DNA of 64,000 nucleotides, from assembly GCF_001294645.1 (NCBI RefSeq), contig NZ_CP011868.1, positions 5,704,001 to 5,768,000 of the forward strand, read 5' to 3'. Positions 44,492-53,300 of the stretch are shown in pieces. Source of the DNA: Pseudonocardia sp. HH130629-09 (GTDB lineage: Bacteria > Actinomycetota > Actinomycetes > Mycobacteriales > Pseudonocardiaceae). Each line of letters begins with the position of its first letter. Position 1 is the stretch's first letter. The notes beneath the pieces are model-generated. The model saw nothing but the letters and a program-made list of their open reading frames with translations. It ran no database searches and had not been told where the DNA came from. Position numbers and translations under genes: made by a program.

Positions 44492-45240
44492 GGCTTTGTT
44501 CCTTTCCAGCGTAGGCCGCCCGCGGCAGGCCGGCAGAGGACCGCCCTGCGGCTGGCCACGTGGGCCACTGCATCGGCGACGGCGGCGGGATTGCCTGCGG
44601 ACAGCAGGTGTCCGCCTTGAAGGGAGGCGACCATGCAGGAACCACTGGTGTGGACAGCCCACGACGCAGGCCGGTACAGCGTTGGGTCAGACCGCCCGGC
44701 AAGCACGACGATGTCGGCCGCTACCCGGATGCCGTGGAGATGGGTGGCGAGCGAGCGTGAGAGGTGCAGATCGTCCCGGATCAGGCTGACAGCATCGCGG
44801 GCGTCGTCGGTGTCGGCCAGCACCTCCGGCGGGACCTCGCCGCCCATGGTTCGCAGCGCGGCCACCACCCGCTCGCCGGTGGACAAGTCGGCTGGGATGT
44901 CGCCGCTGCGGGCCGACGGCGGCGAGTTGGACGCGGCGACTAGCACCACGCCGTCGGCACCGCGGTCGCGAGAGCTCAGCACAGCGAGGCCGAGGTAGGC
45001 CCCGAGGCTCTCGCCGTAGATGACGTCCACATCGGCGCCGATGCGGGCATCGAGGTCAGCCACAGCGCTATCGGCGTGCACGACGCGGGGTTCGTCGTAG
45101 CGATGGCCACGCCCGGGGAGTTCGACTGCCCGGGCGGTGACGCGATCGCCGAGCGCACGACGCAACGGGCGGAAGTATCCCGCGCCGCAGCATGACGGCG
45201 GGATCAGCACGACCGTCGGTCGGCCGCCGGGATCAGGCAT
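44488..45240 (-). CDS. Type II thioesterase (Ser nucleophile)
   Basis: This 250-residue alpha/beta hydrolase of the TEII family has its nucleophile in YGESLGAY (Ser78), an Asp in LAGRSDPTLY and a catalytic His in LQGGHLLSAG. The entry motif is SCCGAGYFRPL instead of the common PHAGGS. TEII enzymes remove wrong or stalled acyl groups from carrier proteins. In this operon the likely client is the stand-alone PCP. It could instead pass the chlorinated aminoacyl group onward, but the second TE (49587-50357) has the Cys nucleophile expected for that. The start ATG at 45240 follows GGAGGGA. It is followed by the antiporter with a 4-bp overlap. Confidence 0.88.
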   Translation of the reverse strand: MPDPGGRPTVVLIPPSCCGAGYFRPLRRALGDRVTARAVELPGRGHRYDEPRVVHADSAVADLDARIGADVDVIYGESLGAYLGLAVLSSRDRGADGVVLVAASNSPPSARSGDIPADLSTGERVVAALRTMGGEVPPEVLADTDDARDAVSLIRDDLHLSRSLATHLHGIRVAADIVVLAGRSDPTLYRPASWAVHTSGSCMVASLQGGHLLSAGNPAAVADAVAHVASRRAVLCRPAAGGLRWKGTKP

Positions 45241-45311
45241 CGCCGGTCCCTCCAGGAGATCAGGCGGGATCGGACCGGCCCGCGGCGTCGTCCGCCGCGG
45301 GCGCGGTCCGG

Positions 45312-46268
45312 TCACGCGGGACGGATCGGGGTGCCCTTAAGCGTCGTCGTCGTGATCTTGTTGTGGCCGAACTCGTCGCGCCCGTTCACCAGCACGGCCG
45401 ACCAGCGGTCCAGCGAGATGTCGCCGCCGTACTCCTCGATGCGGTCGGTGTCCGGGTAGACGCGCACCTTCGTCGGCACATACCGGCTGGCGAAGCCCAT
45501 CCGGTAGTTCTTGCCGGTGGAGACATTCGGCAGCGACGCGTGCATCAGGGTGGACCAGAAGATCACACACTGTCCTCTCTCCATGACGAGCGAGACCGCG
45601 TCCTCCTCCGATGGCTTCCAGTCCGGATCGATCTGGAGCTGGCGGTAGTCGTAACCGAAGAACCCGCGCGGGATGCCGTCCTTGATCTCGGAGTTAATCC
45701 GGTCCTCGTCGAACGTCATCTGCTTGGTCTCGTCATAGTTCATCCGGTGCTGGGTCCCGGGCATCACTTGCAGGCAGCCGTTCTCTCGTGTGGAGTCGGT
45801 AAACGCGGTCCAGACAGTCAGCGTGCCGGCGCCGAAGTCATCCTCGGACTCGCCGGGCCACAGCAGCTGTGGCTTCCCGCTGGCGTTCGCGAACGTGTCT
45901 GCCTGGTGCCAGTCGGTGCCCTCGTCTCCGGGGTACTTAGGGAAGAACTCGGATCGCCAGCACAGCAAGTCAGGCCCGAGGATGGACGCCACCCGGTCGA
46001 CGATCCGATGGTGGCCGATGTGCCGGGCCAGCCCATCGACGTCGAGATGGCGGTCGTAGTTGAAGATGTTCGGCGAGCCGGCACCGAGCTCCACCTCGGG
46101 GTATGCGGCGTGGGTTCGGTCGAGAGCTTCGCGCTGGACCGAGCGCCACAGCTGGTCCATCTCCTCCGGCGTGTAGACGGTCAGCGGTCCGATATAGCCG
46201 TTGTGGTGGAAGAAGTCCATCTGCTCTCGGCTGAGCGGGTAGGCGGTCTCGGTGTTCGTAGCGGTCAT
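45312..46268 (-). CDS. SyrB2-type non-heme Fe(II)/2-oxoglutarate halogenase
   Basis: This 318-residue cupin-fold enzyme matches the SyrB2/CytC3 chlorinase family along its length: FFPKYPGDEGTDWHQADTF, VWTAFTD, NGCLQVMPGTQ, MNYDETKQMT, RGFFGYDYRQLQID, IFWSTLMHAS, MGFASRYVP. The metal triad reads His121-Gln-Ala123 and His243. Ala replaces the hydroxylase Asp, which opens an iron site for chloride. Arg262 should bind 2-oxoglutarate. Members chlorinate unactivated carbons of amino acids tethered to a carrier protein. The preceding gene is a free PCP, the likely carrier. The target could be piperazate (as with KthP) or another residue. The start ATG 46268 lies 33 bp after the PCP stop. Confidence 0.95.
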   Translation of the reverse strand: MTATNTETAYPLSREQMDFFHHNGYIGPLTVYTPEEMDQLWRSVQREALDRTHAAYPEVELGAGSPNIFNYDRHLDVDGLARHIGHHRIVDRVASILGPDLLCWRSEFFPKYPGDEGTDWHQADTFANASGKPQLLWPGESEDDFGAGTLTVWTAFTDSTRENGCLQVMPGTQHRMNYDETKQMTFDEDRINSEIKDGIPRGFFGYDYRQLQIDPDWKPSEEDAVSLVMERGQCVIFWSTLMHASLPNVSTGKNYRMGFASRYVPTKVRVYPDTDRIEEYGGDISLDRWSAVLVNGRDEFGHNKITTTTLKGTPIRPA

Positions 46269-46301
46269 CTGGAACCCTTTCAGTGCCGGTGGTCGTGGTG
46301 C

Positions 46302-46550
46302 TCAGGTGACGGGCTGCGCTCCGCGGGCGGCGTCACCGAGTGCCTCGGAGTAGGTGGTCTTCCGGTCGAGCGATAGCCCGAACCGCTGGCCGACGTGCTC
46401 GTTCAGGCGCGCAAACGTCATCGAGTGACCGCCGACGTCGAGGAAGTTGTCCGTCGAGACGATGTCCGGATCGTCGAGCTCGGCGCGCAGCCACTCGACG
46501 AGCCCGTCCTCGACGATGGCTGTCGCGTGGGTTTCGGACGGTGCATTCAT
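46302..46550 (-). CDS. Stand-alone peptidyl carrier protein
   Basis: An 82-residue single carrier domain with the phosphopantetheine site in FLDVGGHSMTFARL. The start ATG 46550 follows AGGAG; an earlier in-frame start at 46580 lacks a site. It is the first gene of the PCP-halogenase-TE-antiporter operon. No A domain is fused, so it depends on a separate adenylating enzyme, most plausibly the carrier-less A protein at 39388-41652. It is the expected anchor for the amino acid during chlorination. Confidence 0.92.
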   Translation of the reverse strand: MNAPSETHATAIVEDGLVEWLRAELDDPDIVSTDNFLDVGGHSMTFARLNEHVGQRFGLSLDRKTTYSEALGDAARGAQPVT

Positions 46551-46684
46551 CGGATTTTCTCCTGTCGTTCTCCACGGCACGTCTCCCGAATCTCGGGCGT
46601 CGTGGATCTGGCCCTGATGCGCAACGGCGACGCTAGGTCCGACAGGAAAGGTCCTTCAAGACTTCGCGATGGGCTGCGCATTGC

Positions 46685-46702
46685 TGTCCCGTCGACGGGA
46701 CG
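46685..46702. promoter_or_regulatory. Cluster palindrome site C
   Basis: TGTCCCGTCGACGGGACG, identical to site D and related to A and B. It lies between the divergent PCP (143 bp) and MbtH (119 bp) starts. The core GTCCCGTCGACGGGAC is a perfect 16-bp palindrome. Confidence 0.7.
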
Positions 46703-46812
46703 TGACGCCCCATCATCCCTTTATGATCCATCCCGAAACTGTAAGAGTGAGGCCACCGACCGCCGTTCGCTTCGCGTAGCGCGGCCCTGATCATGAATGA
46801 CAGGAGAATGGG

Positions 46813-47031
46813 ATGATGAATCCGTTCGAGGACGAGAACCAGACCTATCTGGTACTGATCAACGACGAGGGCCAGTACTCACTGTGGCCTTCATTCGTCG
46901 AAGTGCCGGCGGGGTGGACGGTCGTCAAGGGTGAGGACTCGCGCGCAGCCTGCCTCGACTACATCAACGAGAACTGGACCGACATGCGGCCGCGGTCCCT
47001 CGCTGAGGCAATGGACGGCGCCCGTCTGTGA
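46813..47031 (+). CDS. MbtH-like protein
   Basis: This 72-residue protein has the full MbtH signature: NPFEDENQTYLVLINDEGQ, the three conserved Trp positions (SLWPSF, PAGWTVV, NENWTDMRP) and SRAACLDYI. MbtH proteins bind NRPS A domains and are needed for folding or activity of many of them, so it probably serves the NRPS-1, NRPS-2 and stand-alone A domains. ATG 46813 follows AGGAGAATGGG. Divergent from the PCP operon; a hairpin follows the stop. Confidence 0.96.
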   Translation: MMNPFEDENQTYLVLINDEGQYSLWPSFVEVPAGWTVVKGEDSRAACLDYINENWTDMRPRSLAEAMDGARL

Positions 47032-47037
47032 CCCCAT

Positions 47038-47073
47038 GATGCCGGTGACGGCCAGCGCGCCGTCACCGGCATC
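47038..47073. terminator. Bidirectional terminator between MbtH and LmbU-type gene
   Basis: A perfect 14-bp stem GATGCCGGTGACGG/CCGTCACCGGCATC with an 8-base loop lies between the converging MbtH and LmbU-type genes. Confidence 0.8.
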
Positions 47074-47086
47074 GGTGAGCTCGCCG

Positions 47087-47755
47087 TCACGCGTCGACAG
47101 TCAGCGCGTCCTCTGTGTCGAGAACCCTCTTGGCCGCGTTATCCAGTGTGGAGAGAACCCACTGGTCCAGGTCGATGCCGATCTGCTGCGCGGCCTCGCT
47201 CCACTGGGGGAGCCGGTTGCGCGGCACGACGAGGCGCCGCGTCTCGTTGGGCGTGCCGTTGCCGACCGCACCGGTCCGTTCGGCGCAAATCGCGGCGCGC
47301 AACTGCTTGGTGGTCCACTGCATCTGCTCGGAGCGGTCCAGCCAGCGCTCCTGCTCCTCGACCGGCAGCGAGGCGAGCTCGGCGTGATGAGCGAAGCTCA
47401 GTGCCGCACGTCGCCTCTGGAGGTCGAACCGCCGGGCGACCCACGCGTAGTTTCGGAGGGTCTGGTAGCTCAGACCAGCAGCCTGAATGCCGCGCTGGTA
47501 GCGATCGGAGTAGTGCGACTTGCCGTAGACGAGCCAGTCGCCCAGCCACCAAGACGACGAGTTCAGCAGCCCAGACAGCTGGCGACCAGCCCGTTCCCAC
47601 GCCTCGAAGGACAGGTCGCGCGGAATGCTGAGACCCACATCGGTCGTCACGACCCGCTTACAGTTGACGCCGCGGGCGGTGACCTCGGGTGGCACGGTGG
47701 CAACTTGATCGCGGTCGGTCTCGGTCGCTTCGTGTTCGAAGATCATGCTTGACAT
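47087..47755 (-). CDS. LmbU/NovE-type pathway regulator
   Basis: This 222-residue protein resembles the LmbU family (LmbU, NovE, HmtD), found almost only in antibiotic clusters. Visible are LSIPRDLSFEAWERAGRQL, SSWWLGDWLVYG, SDRYQRGIQAAGLSYQTLRN, WVARRFDLQRRR, LSFAHHAELASL, and W-T-T-K-Q-LRAAI near the end. LmbU is a DNA-binding activator of its own cluster, so this is probably the cluster-situated activator and a candidate to bind the four palindromes, though the reported LmbU core (CGCCGGCG, from memory) is different. The start is taken as ATG 47755 with GAGG upstream; an open extension to 47917 has no family similarity. Confidence 0.85.
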   Translation of the reverse strand: MSSMIFEHEATETDRDQVATVPPEVTARGVNCKRVVTTDVGLSIPRDLSFEAWERAGRQLSGLLNSSSWWLGDWLVYGKSHYSDRYQRGIQAAGLSYQTLRNYAWVARRFDLQRRRAALSFAHHAELASLPVEEQERWLDRSEQMQWTTKQLRAAICAERTGAVGNGTPNETRRLVVPRNRLPQWSEAAQQIGIDLDQWVLSTLDNAAKRVLDTEDALTVDA

Positions 47756-48144
47756 CGGTCTGTCCTCAGCCCCCCAGATGAATCTCACGCCCGCGACGAC
47801 GATGCGGTCGTGATCGTCATTCCGTGAATCTTCAGGTCGACCTCGTGGGTGAGACGTGCCGAGGAGTAGCTCTTCGGACATGTTCCAGACTGCATACGAA
47901 AAGCCATCGCGCACCAAGCTTGGGCGCCACGACGCGCTGCCTCCGACAGTCGGAGGACAGGTCCCACCCGAGCGACATCGACGTCCGACCTCGTACTATC
48001 TCATTCCCGGGGTAAACACCTAGGGAATTTCTCCCGTACTTGATCATGACGGTCCGGACTCCCTGCCGCTCCGCGTCGAGACGAGATCGCATGATCGATC
48101 TCGTACGCTGTTCGTGACAGTGGACTCTAACGGCTGAACCAACT

Positions 48145-48163
48145 CTCGTACAGTGTGTGACAT
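48145..48163. promoter_or_regulatory. Possible TetR-type operator (degenerate)
   Basis: TCTCGTACAGTGTGTGACA matches operator 2-type symmetry ACTCGTACAGTGTGCGAGT at 15 of 19 positions. A weaker relative lies about 44 bp to the left (TCTCGTACGCTGTTCGTGA). Possibly targets of the same TetR-type regulator as 473-526. Confidence 0.35.
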
Positions 48164-48522
48164 CGAGTCGCCTGGGCGACCTCTGAGTCGGCGAACGCCG
48201 CGCCTGCGTCATAACGCCGCGCCTGCGGCAGGATGTGCAGGTCCCGAAGGGCAGGCAGCGCAGGACTCAACCAAACAGCAGACCTCGGGTATCCGGCGGA
48301 CGCAAGAAGCCTCGCCCTGTCGAGAGAGCAGGTTGGTGGGTGCAGGTCGGACGGTGCATCCCGCGGAGTTCCACCAACGAAATCCGAGTGAATGACGACC
48401 TCGATCCGCTTATGCGGACCGCGACGATCATCGTTACCCCGTGTTCGACTCGAATCGTCCACCATAATTGCGACGACAACGCCCGCCAGACGGGCGGTGC
48501 CGTCTCATGCGAAACAGGAAGC

Positions 48523-48540
48523 TGTCCCGTCGACGGGACG
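48523..48540. promoter_or_regulatory. Cluster palindrome site D
   Basis: TGTCCCGTCGACGGGACG, identical to site C. It lies between the divergent LmbU-type gene and the PaiB/KtzT-like operon, 352 bp from the latter now and about 185 bp if the MITE is removed. Confidence 0.7.
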
Positions 48541-48593
48541 TGTCAGAGATCGAGAACACGCGCTGCGTCTTTGCATATGGATTCGACGCGCAG

Positions 48594-48760
48594 TGAGCCC
48601 TTTTCAACCTGCCGTTCCGGCAGCTCAGGGGCCTGGTTGTGTGGGTGCAGACGCCGAGCTAGCGAGCCGGTGACCTGTGCAGCTGTGGTCAGAGCAGTTG
48701 CGCTGCAACCTTCGCGATCTCCTGACGCAGAAGCTCGCTGGTCAGGTTGAAAAAGGCTCA
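48594..48760. repeat. MITE-like element (complete copy, 167 bp)
   Basis: The element is bounded by inverted ends TGAGCCCTTTTCAACCT (left) and TGAGCCTTTTTCAACCT (right, inverted), with no coding capacity. Copies: 36 bp at 1-36 (same orientation) and 88 identical bp inverted at 54179-54266. No clear target duplication. It is inserted in the promoter region of the PaiB/KtzT-like operon, downstream of site D. The mobilising transposase is not in the window. Confidence 0.8.
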
Positions 48761-48883
48761 GTGGCACCCACCATGGCGTTACCTTCCGGGGCGTGAGTTG
48801 CATGGGTTTCACCGCCATTCGCTCCGCTGCTGTCGCCCGAGCTACGGACGCCTACCGGGGGAGAGACGAGAGGAAGTCAGCCG

Positions 48884-49546
48884 ATGTTCGTCCCTGAGCA
48901 GTACCGCGAGCAGGACAGCAACTGGATGCTCGACATTGTCCGGAGCAACCCGCTGGCGCTCATGGCATCTGATGGGACTCCAGAGGGCTGCGGACCGGCC
49001 GCGACGCACCTTCCGTGCATTCCTGACCCGTCGGCGCCGCACGACTGGAGCGACGGCCCACGTGGAGCCGTTCTGCTAGGGCACATGAACCGCGCAAACC
49101 CCCAGTGGCGTCACCTGCACGACGGGCAGACCGTGCTCCTTGTGTTCACCGGGCCCCACGCCTACGTGTCACCGGCCGTCTACGACACCACCCCCGCAGC
49201 GCCAACGTGGGACTTCACCGCGGTGCACGTGCACGGCGTCGTAACGAAGCTGGAACCGCACAAGGCGGAGCGGACCACGCTCGACGTCGTCACGGACACC
49301 GTGACGGCTCTCGAGGGACGATTCGGCGCGGGCTGGGACATGACCGACTCGATCGAATACTTCCACCGGCTCCTGCCAGGAGTCGGGGCCTTCCGCGTCA
49401 GGGTCGGGTCCGCTGAGGGAATGTTCAAGCTCAGCCAGGAACAGCCCTCGGACATACGCGACCGCGTTCGCTGCCACTTCGCAGCAGCCCAGCACGGACG
49501 CAGTAGCGAGATAGCACATCTCATGACCACTCTCGACGGCCACTGA
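48884..49546 (+). CDS. PaiB-fold protein, candidate piperazate synthase (KtzT-like)
   Basis: This 220-residue split-barrel protein has the PaiB pattern: MFVPEQYREQD, HPL-type NPLALMASDG, ATHLPC, LLGHMNRANPQWRHL, VFTGPHAYVSPAVY, HVHGVV and FKLSQEQPSDIRDRV. Databases usually call this family an FMN-binding negative transcriptional regulator. The heme enzyme KtzT, which closes the N-N bond of piperazate from N5-hydroxyornithine, belongs to the same family. Three facts favour that role here: it heads an operon with a TE and a carrier-bearing ligase, it lies in an NRPS cluster, and four A domains share an unusual common code. The partner ornithine N-hydroxylase (KtzI type) is not in the window. 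A redox or regulatory PaiB role remains possible. ATG 48884 follows AGAGGAAG. Confidence 0.75.
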   Translation: MFVPEQYREQDSNWMLDIVRSNPLALMASDGTPEGCGPAATHLPCIPDPSAPHDWSDGPRGAVLLGHMNRANPQWRHLHDGQTVLLVFTGPHAYVSPAVYDTTPAAPTWDFTAVHVHGVVTKLEPHKAERTTLDVVTDTVTALEGRFGAGWDMTDSIEYFHRLLPGVGAFRVRVGSAEGMFKLSQEQPSDIRDRVRCHFAAAQHGRSSEIAHLMTTLDGH

Positions 49547-49586
49547 TCTACGGCCACTGATTCCGACCACGAAGAGGGGAGCGACC

Positions 49587-50357
49587 GTGTCCAGCACCGA
49601 ACTGGCCGTCGAGAGCCCGTACGTCTGGCGGGCCCGGAGACCAGGCCATGTCCACCGCTTGATCTGCTTCCCGCACGCCGGCGCGGGAGCAGGCGTGTTT
49701 GCCGATTGGGTCGGCCGCCTGCCGAGCTCGGTGGAACCCATCGCCGTCCAGCTCCCGGGACGACAGAACCGGATCGCCGAAGAACCGTTCACCGAGGTCG
49801 CCCCCCTGGTGCGCGTGCTAGTCCAGGCACTGCGACCGGTGCTGACCAGGAGGTTCTCCTTCTTCGGACACTGCGGCGGTGCTGTGCTGGCCTTCGAGCT
49901 AGCTCGCGCGCTGCGCGACCGTGGCGGCCCCCAGCCGTCACACCTGTTCCTGTCCGGACAGCCCTGTCCAGAACGGATGGATGAGGTTCGGGAGCTGCAC
50001 GGCCTGAACGACGACAAGTTCCGAGACGAGGTGGTCAGCTTGGGAGGCGTCGACCCCGAAGTCGCCGAGGACGAGGACGTCATGGACGCGCTGATGCCCG
50101 TCATGCGCGACGACTTCGTGCTCTGGGAGCGCCATCGCATCACAGCCGGTGAGCCGCTTGACGTCCCGATCATCACGATGGCGGGCGACGACGATCCGCG
50201 GACCCGGCCCGACTCCGTCGAAGGTTGGCGCCGGCAGACCACCGGGCCAGTCACTAGCCACCGGTACCCCGGCGGCCACTTCTTCTTCCTCGACGCCGCT
50301 TCCGGTGTCCCGGAGCAGGCGGCACGCACGATTCTGGCATCTGAGGGGACCAAATGA
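49587..50357 (+). CDS. Type II thioesterase-like protein with Cys nucleophile (candidate aminoacyltransferase)
   Basis: A 256-residue TEII-family alpha/beta hydrolase (FPHAGAGAGVFADW at the N-terminus, LPGRQNRI, catalytic His in YPGGHFFFLD). The nucleophile elbow is FFGHCGGAVLAFELAR, so Cys96 replaces Ser. SyrC and CmaE, which move amino acids between carrier proteins in syringomycin and coronamic acid pathways, also use Cys in this position, and such enzymes favour transfer over hydrolysis. It is therefore the best candidate to move the (chlorinated) aminoacyl group from the free PCP to NRPS-1 module 2. The start GTG 49587 follows GAGGGGAG. The stop overlaps the next start (ATGA). Confidence 0.88.
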   Translation: MSSTELAVESPYVWRARRPGHVHRLICFPHAGAGAGVFADWVGRLPSSVEPIAVQLPGRQNRIAEEPFTEVAPLVRVLVQALRPVLTRRFSFFGHCGGAVLAFELARALRDRGGPQPSHLFLSGQPCPERMDEVRELHGLNDDKFRDEVVSLGGVDPEVAEDEDVMDALMPVMRDDFVLWERHRITAGEPLDVPIITMAGDDDPRTRPDSVEGWRRQTTGPVTSHRYPGGHFFFLDAASGVPEQAARTILASEGTK

Positions 50358-53300
50358 CCGCCACGTCACCGGAATCATCAAGCGTCGAGCTGGACCCAGG
50401 CGTCGTCGCCGGCGTCTCCGCCGCAGCCCTGGCGGTTCCGGGCGTGACCGCCGCCGCGGCGGTCCCTCGTCATGGGATCCGACGCGTCCCTGAGCCAGGT
50501 GCCCTCGTGCTGGCCACGGGTGACTCCTCAGCCTGTGAAGTGGCCAGCACCGTGTCCTCCGAGGTGTACGGGGGTGACTTGGCCGTCCCGCCGGGTGCCC
50601 CAATGACGTTGCAGGATGCGCTCGAGCAGGCCGTCACCCAGAGTCCGGAGAAGGGAACAGTGTTCATCCGCCGCGACGGCACGGCGTCGATGCAGACATT
50701 TTCAGAGCTGCGTGAGGAGGCGCAACGGGTGCTCGGCGGTCTGCGTGCCGCTGGACTGCGCCCCGGGGACGCAGCCATGTTCCAGTTCGACGACAACCGC
50801 GCCTACGTCACAGCGTTCTGGGCCTGCGTACTCGGCGGCTTTGTGCCGACGCCGGTCGCCGTGTCCCCGACCTACCGCACGGCGAACGCGACCACCCGGC
50901 GCCTGTACAACTCTCGCAAGCTTCTCGGCGACCCGGTCATCCTCACCGACGCCACCACCGAGCCGGCGCTGCGCGAGGTCGGCAGGCTGTGGGACGAGCA
51001 GAATGTGTCGATCCTAGTGGTGGAGGAGCTGGCACAACACGCGCCAGACCACGAGCGTTTCCCCACCCAGCCCGACTCCCCGGTACTCAATCTCCTCACC
51101 TCGGGCAGCACCGGCACGCCCAAGTGCGTCCAGCACACGAACGCCAGCGTCGCCGCCCGGACCTGGTCGGTAGCGCAGGAACGGGGCTATTGCTCCGACG
51201 ACGTGACCGTAAACTGGATGCCGCTCGACCACGTCGCAATCGTCATGTACAACGTGCGCGACGTCTTCCTCCGATGCCTGCACGTCAACGCCCGCGTCGA
51301 CCACTTTCTCGCCGACCCGCTCGCGTGGATGGACTGGATCTCGGAGTACGGGGCGACCAACACCTGGGCCCCGAACTTCGCGTTCGCGATGGTGAACGAG
51401 CGGGCCGCCGAGATCGAGGGGAGAGACTGGGACCTCTCATCAATGCGGGCTATCTGCAACGCTGCAGAGCCGGTCATCGCCTCCACCAGCAGGCGCTTCC
51501 TAGAGCTGCTCGCGCCGTACGGCATGCCGGCCGATGCCATGTGGCCCGGGTGGGGGATGTCAGAGACCTGCTCCGTGGTCACCTACGAGTGCCAGCACCG
51601 GGACCGGGCGGACGCGGCGACGGTCGCGGTCGCCCAGTCCTCGCTCGGCGGCAATATCCGTCACCTCGACACCACCGACCCGGACGCGATTGTCTTCTCC
51701 TCGGTCGGTCCACCGACGCCCGGTGTGACCATGCGGATCGCCGACGCCGACGGGCGCACCCTGCCCCAGGAGCGGATGGGCGAGCTGCTGGTGCGGGGCG
51801 AGACGATGATGAACGGCTACCACGCAAACCCCGTGGCGAACGAGGAGTCCTACGATGACGAAGGCTGGTTCCGCACCGGCGACCTTGCATTCGTTACCGG
51901 CGGATCGGTCGTCATCGCGGGCCGCATCAAGGACCAGATCATCGTCCAAGGCGTCAACTACATCGCCCACGAGATCGAGAGCGTGGCCGAGCAGTGCGAG
52001 GGCGTTCGCGTCACGTTCTCCGCGGCGACCGGTGTGCGGGAGCCGGGGGATGGCTCTGACCGTCTGGTTCTGTTCTTCGTGCCGCTGTCCTGGGACACCG
52101 ACCGCCTAGCCGCAGCCGTCGTCGCCATCCGCGGCTCGATCGCCCGCCAGGTCGGACTCGTCCCTGACCTCATCGTCCCGGTGACCGAAGCAGAGTTCCC
52201 CAAGACCGGCAGCGGGAAGATCCAGCGCAGCGCGCTCGTCTCCGCGCTGCGCGAGGGTCGCTTCGACGACCGCGTCGAGACCGGCGGGCTGGCACCGGAG
52301 GCGGCCTGGACCCTCTCCCGGCGCTGGACCGTCCTGCCGGATGTCTCCGCGACCGACGACGGGAGCAGCCGGGGAGCCGTTGTCGTCCTCGCTGACGGCG
52401 ACGTCCCGGTCGATGACGGGCGCCGAACCGTGGTGGCCGTCTCGCGAGGTGATACAGAGAGCGTGTCCGCGGCACTCACCGGGGTCGCGCGCCGGTACGG
52501 ATCGATCGACTCGGTCGTACTGGCCTGGACGCTGCCGAACCAGTCCCGAGGAGTGGCAGAGGCCGCGGAGGAGTACACCGCAATGTTCCTTTCCGCGGTA
52601 CGGGCGACCGCTGCCGCCGCGCCGGACGCGAGCCTCCTGGTGCTCACGCAGGGCGCAGTTCACGCTGTCGACGGTGACCATGTCGACCTTGGGGCGGGTG
52701 TCCTGACCGGTCTCGTGCGCACAGCCGGTGCGGAGTCACCTGTAGTACTGACTCGCCTTGTCGATCTCCCCGAGAACCGCTCCGAGTGGGGCCGCGCGCT
52801 GACCATCGAACTCGGCGACCGCGAGACCGCCGGTGTGGTCGCCGTCCGCGACGGCGTGCGATGGGTGCGACGGCTACGTCCACTCTCCGGGGACGATCCG
52901 GAGGGATCGTCTCCATTGACCGCGGGTGGTCTCTACGTTCTCACCGGCGGTCTCGGAGGTCTGGGCTACGAACTCGCGAGCTACCTCCTCGGCGCCTACA
53001 ACGCGAAGGTGCTCCTGCTGGGACGGTCGCCGGCCGAGGGTGAGCGGGCCGAGCGGCTCCGCGAGCTCCATGAGCTGGGCGAAGTCGGGTACCACGCGGT
53101 GGACATCGCCGACACCGGCGCAGTGGTCGACGCAGTCCGCGAAGCCGAACAGCGGTGGGACCGCACCACCGATGTCGTCCTACATCTGGCTGGGGCTGAC
53201 CCTTCCGGACAATGGGCCGAGCTTGAGCGCCACACGCTGCTCACCGAACAGCAGGCGACATTCGATTACTTTTACCGAGCTAAGGTCGCTGGCACGGTCA

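Larger units (their letters stand above)
47756..48593. other. Long non-coding region upstream of the LmbU-type gene
   Basis: No credible gene in 838 bp. It holds palindrome site D (48523-48540), two sequences resembling the TetR operators (around 48101-48119 and 48145-48163) and a pair of 15-bp direct repeats AACGCCGCGCCTGCG at 48194-48208 and 48213-48227. The MITE at 48594 follows. A fused promoter region or the remains of a lost gene are both possible. Confidence 0.5.

Noticed and set aside
48127..48465. 112-residue minus-strand frame upstream of the MITE
   Set aside because: No start signal, no family motif, and it crosses the operator-like sequences; treated as non-coding.
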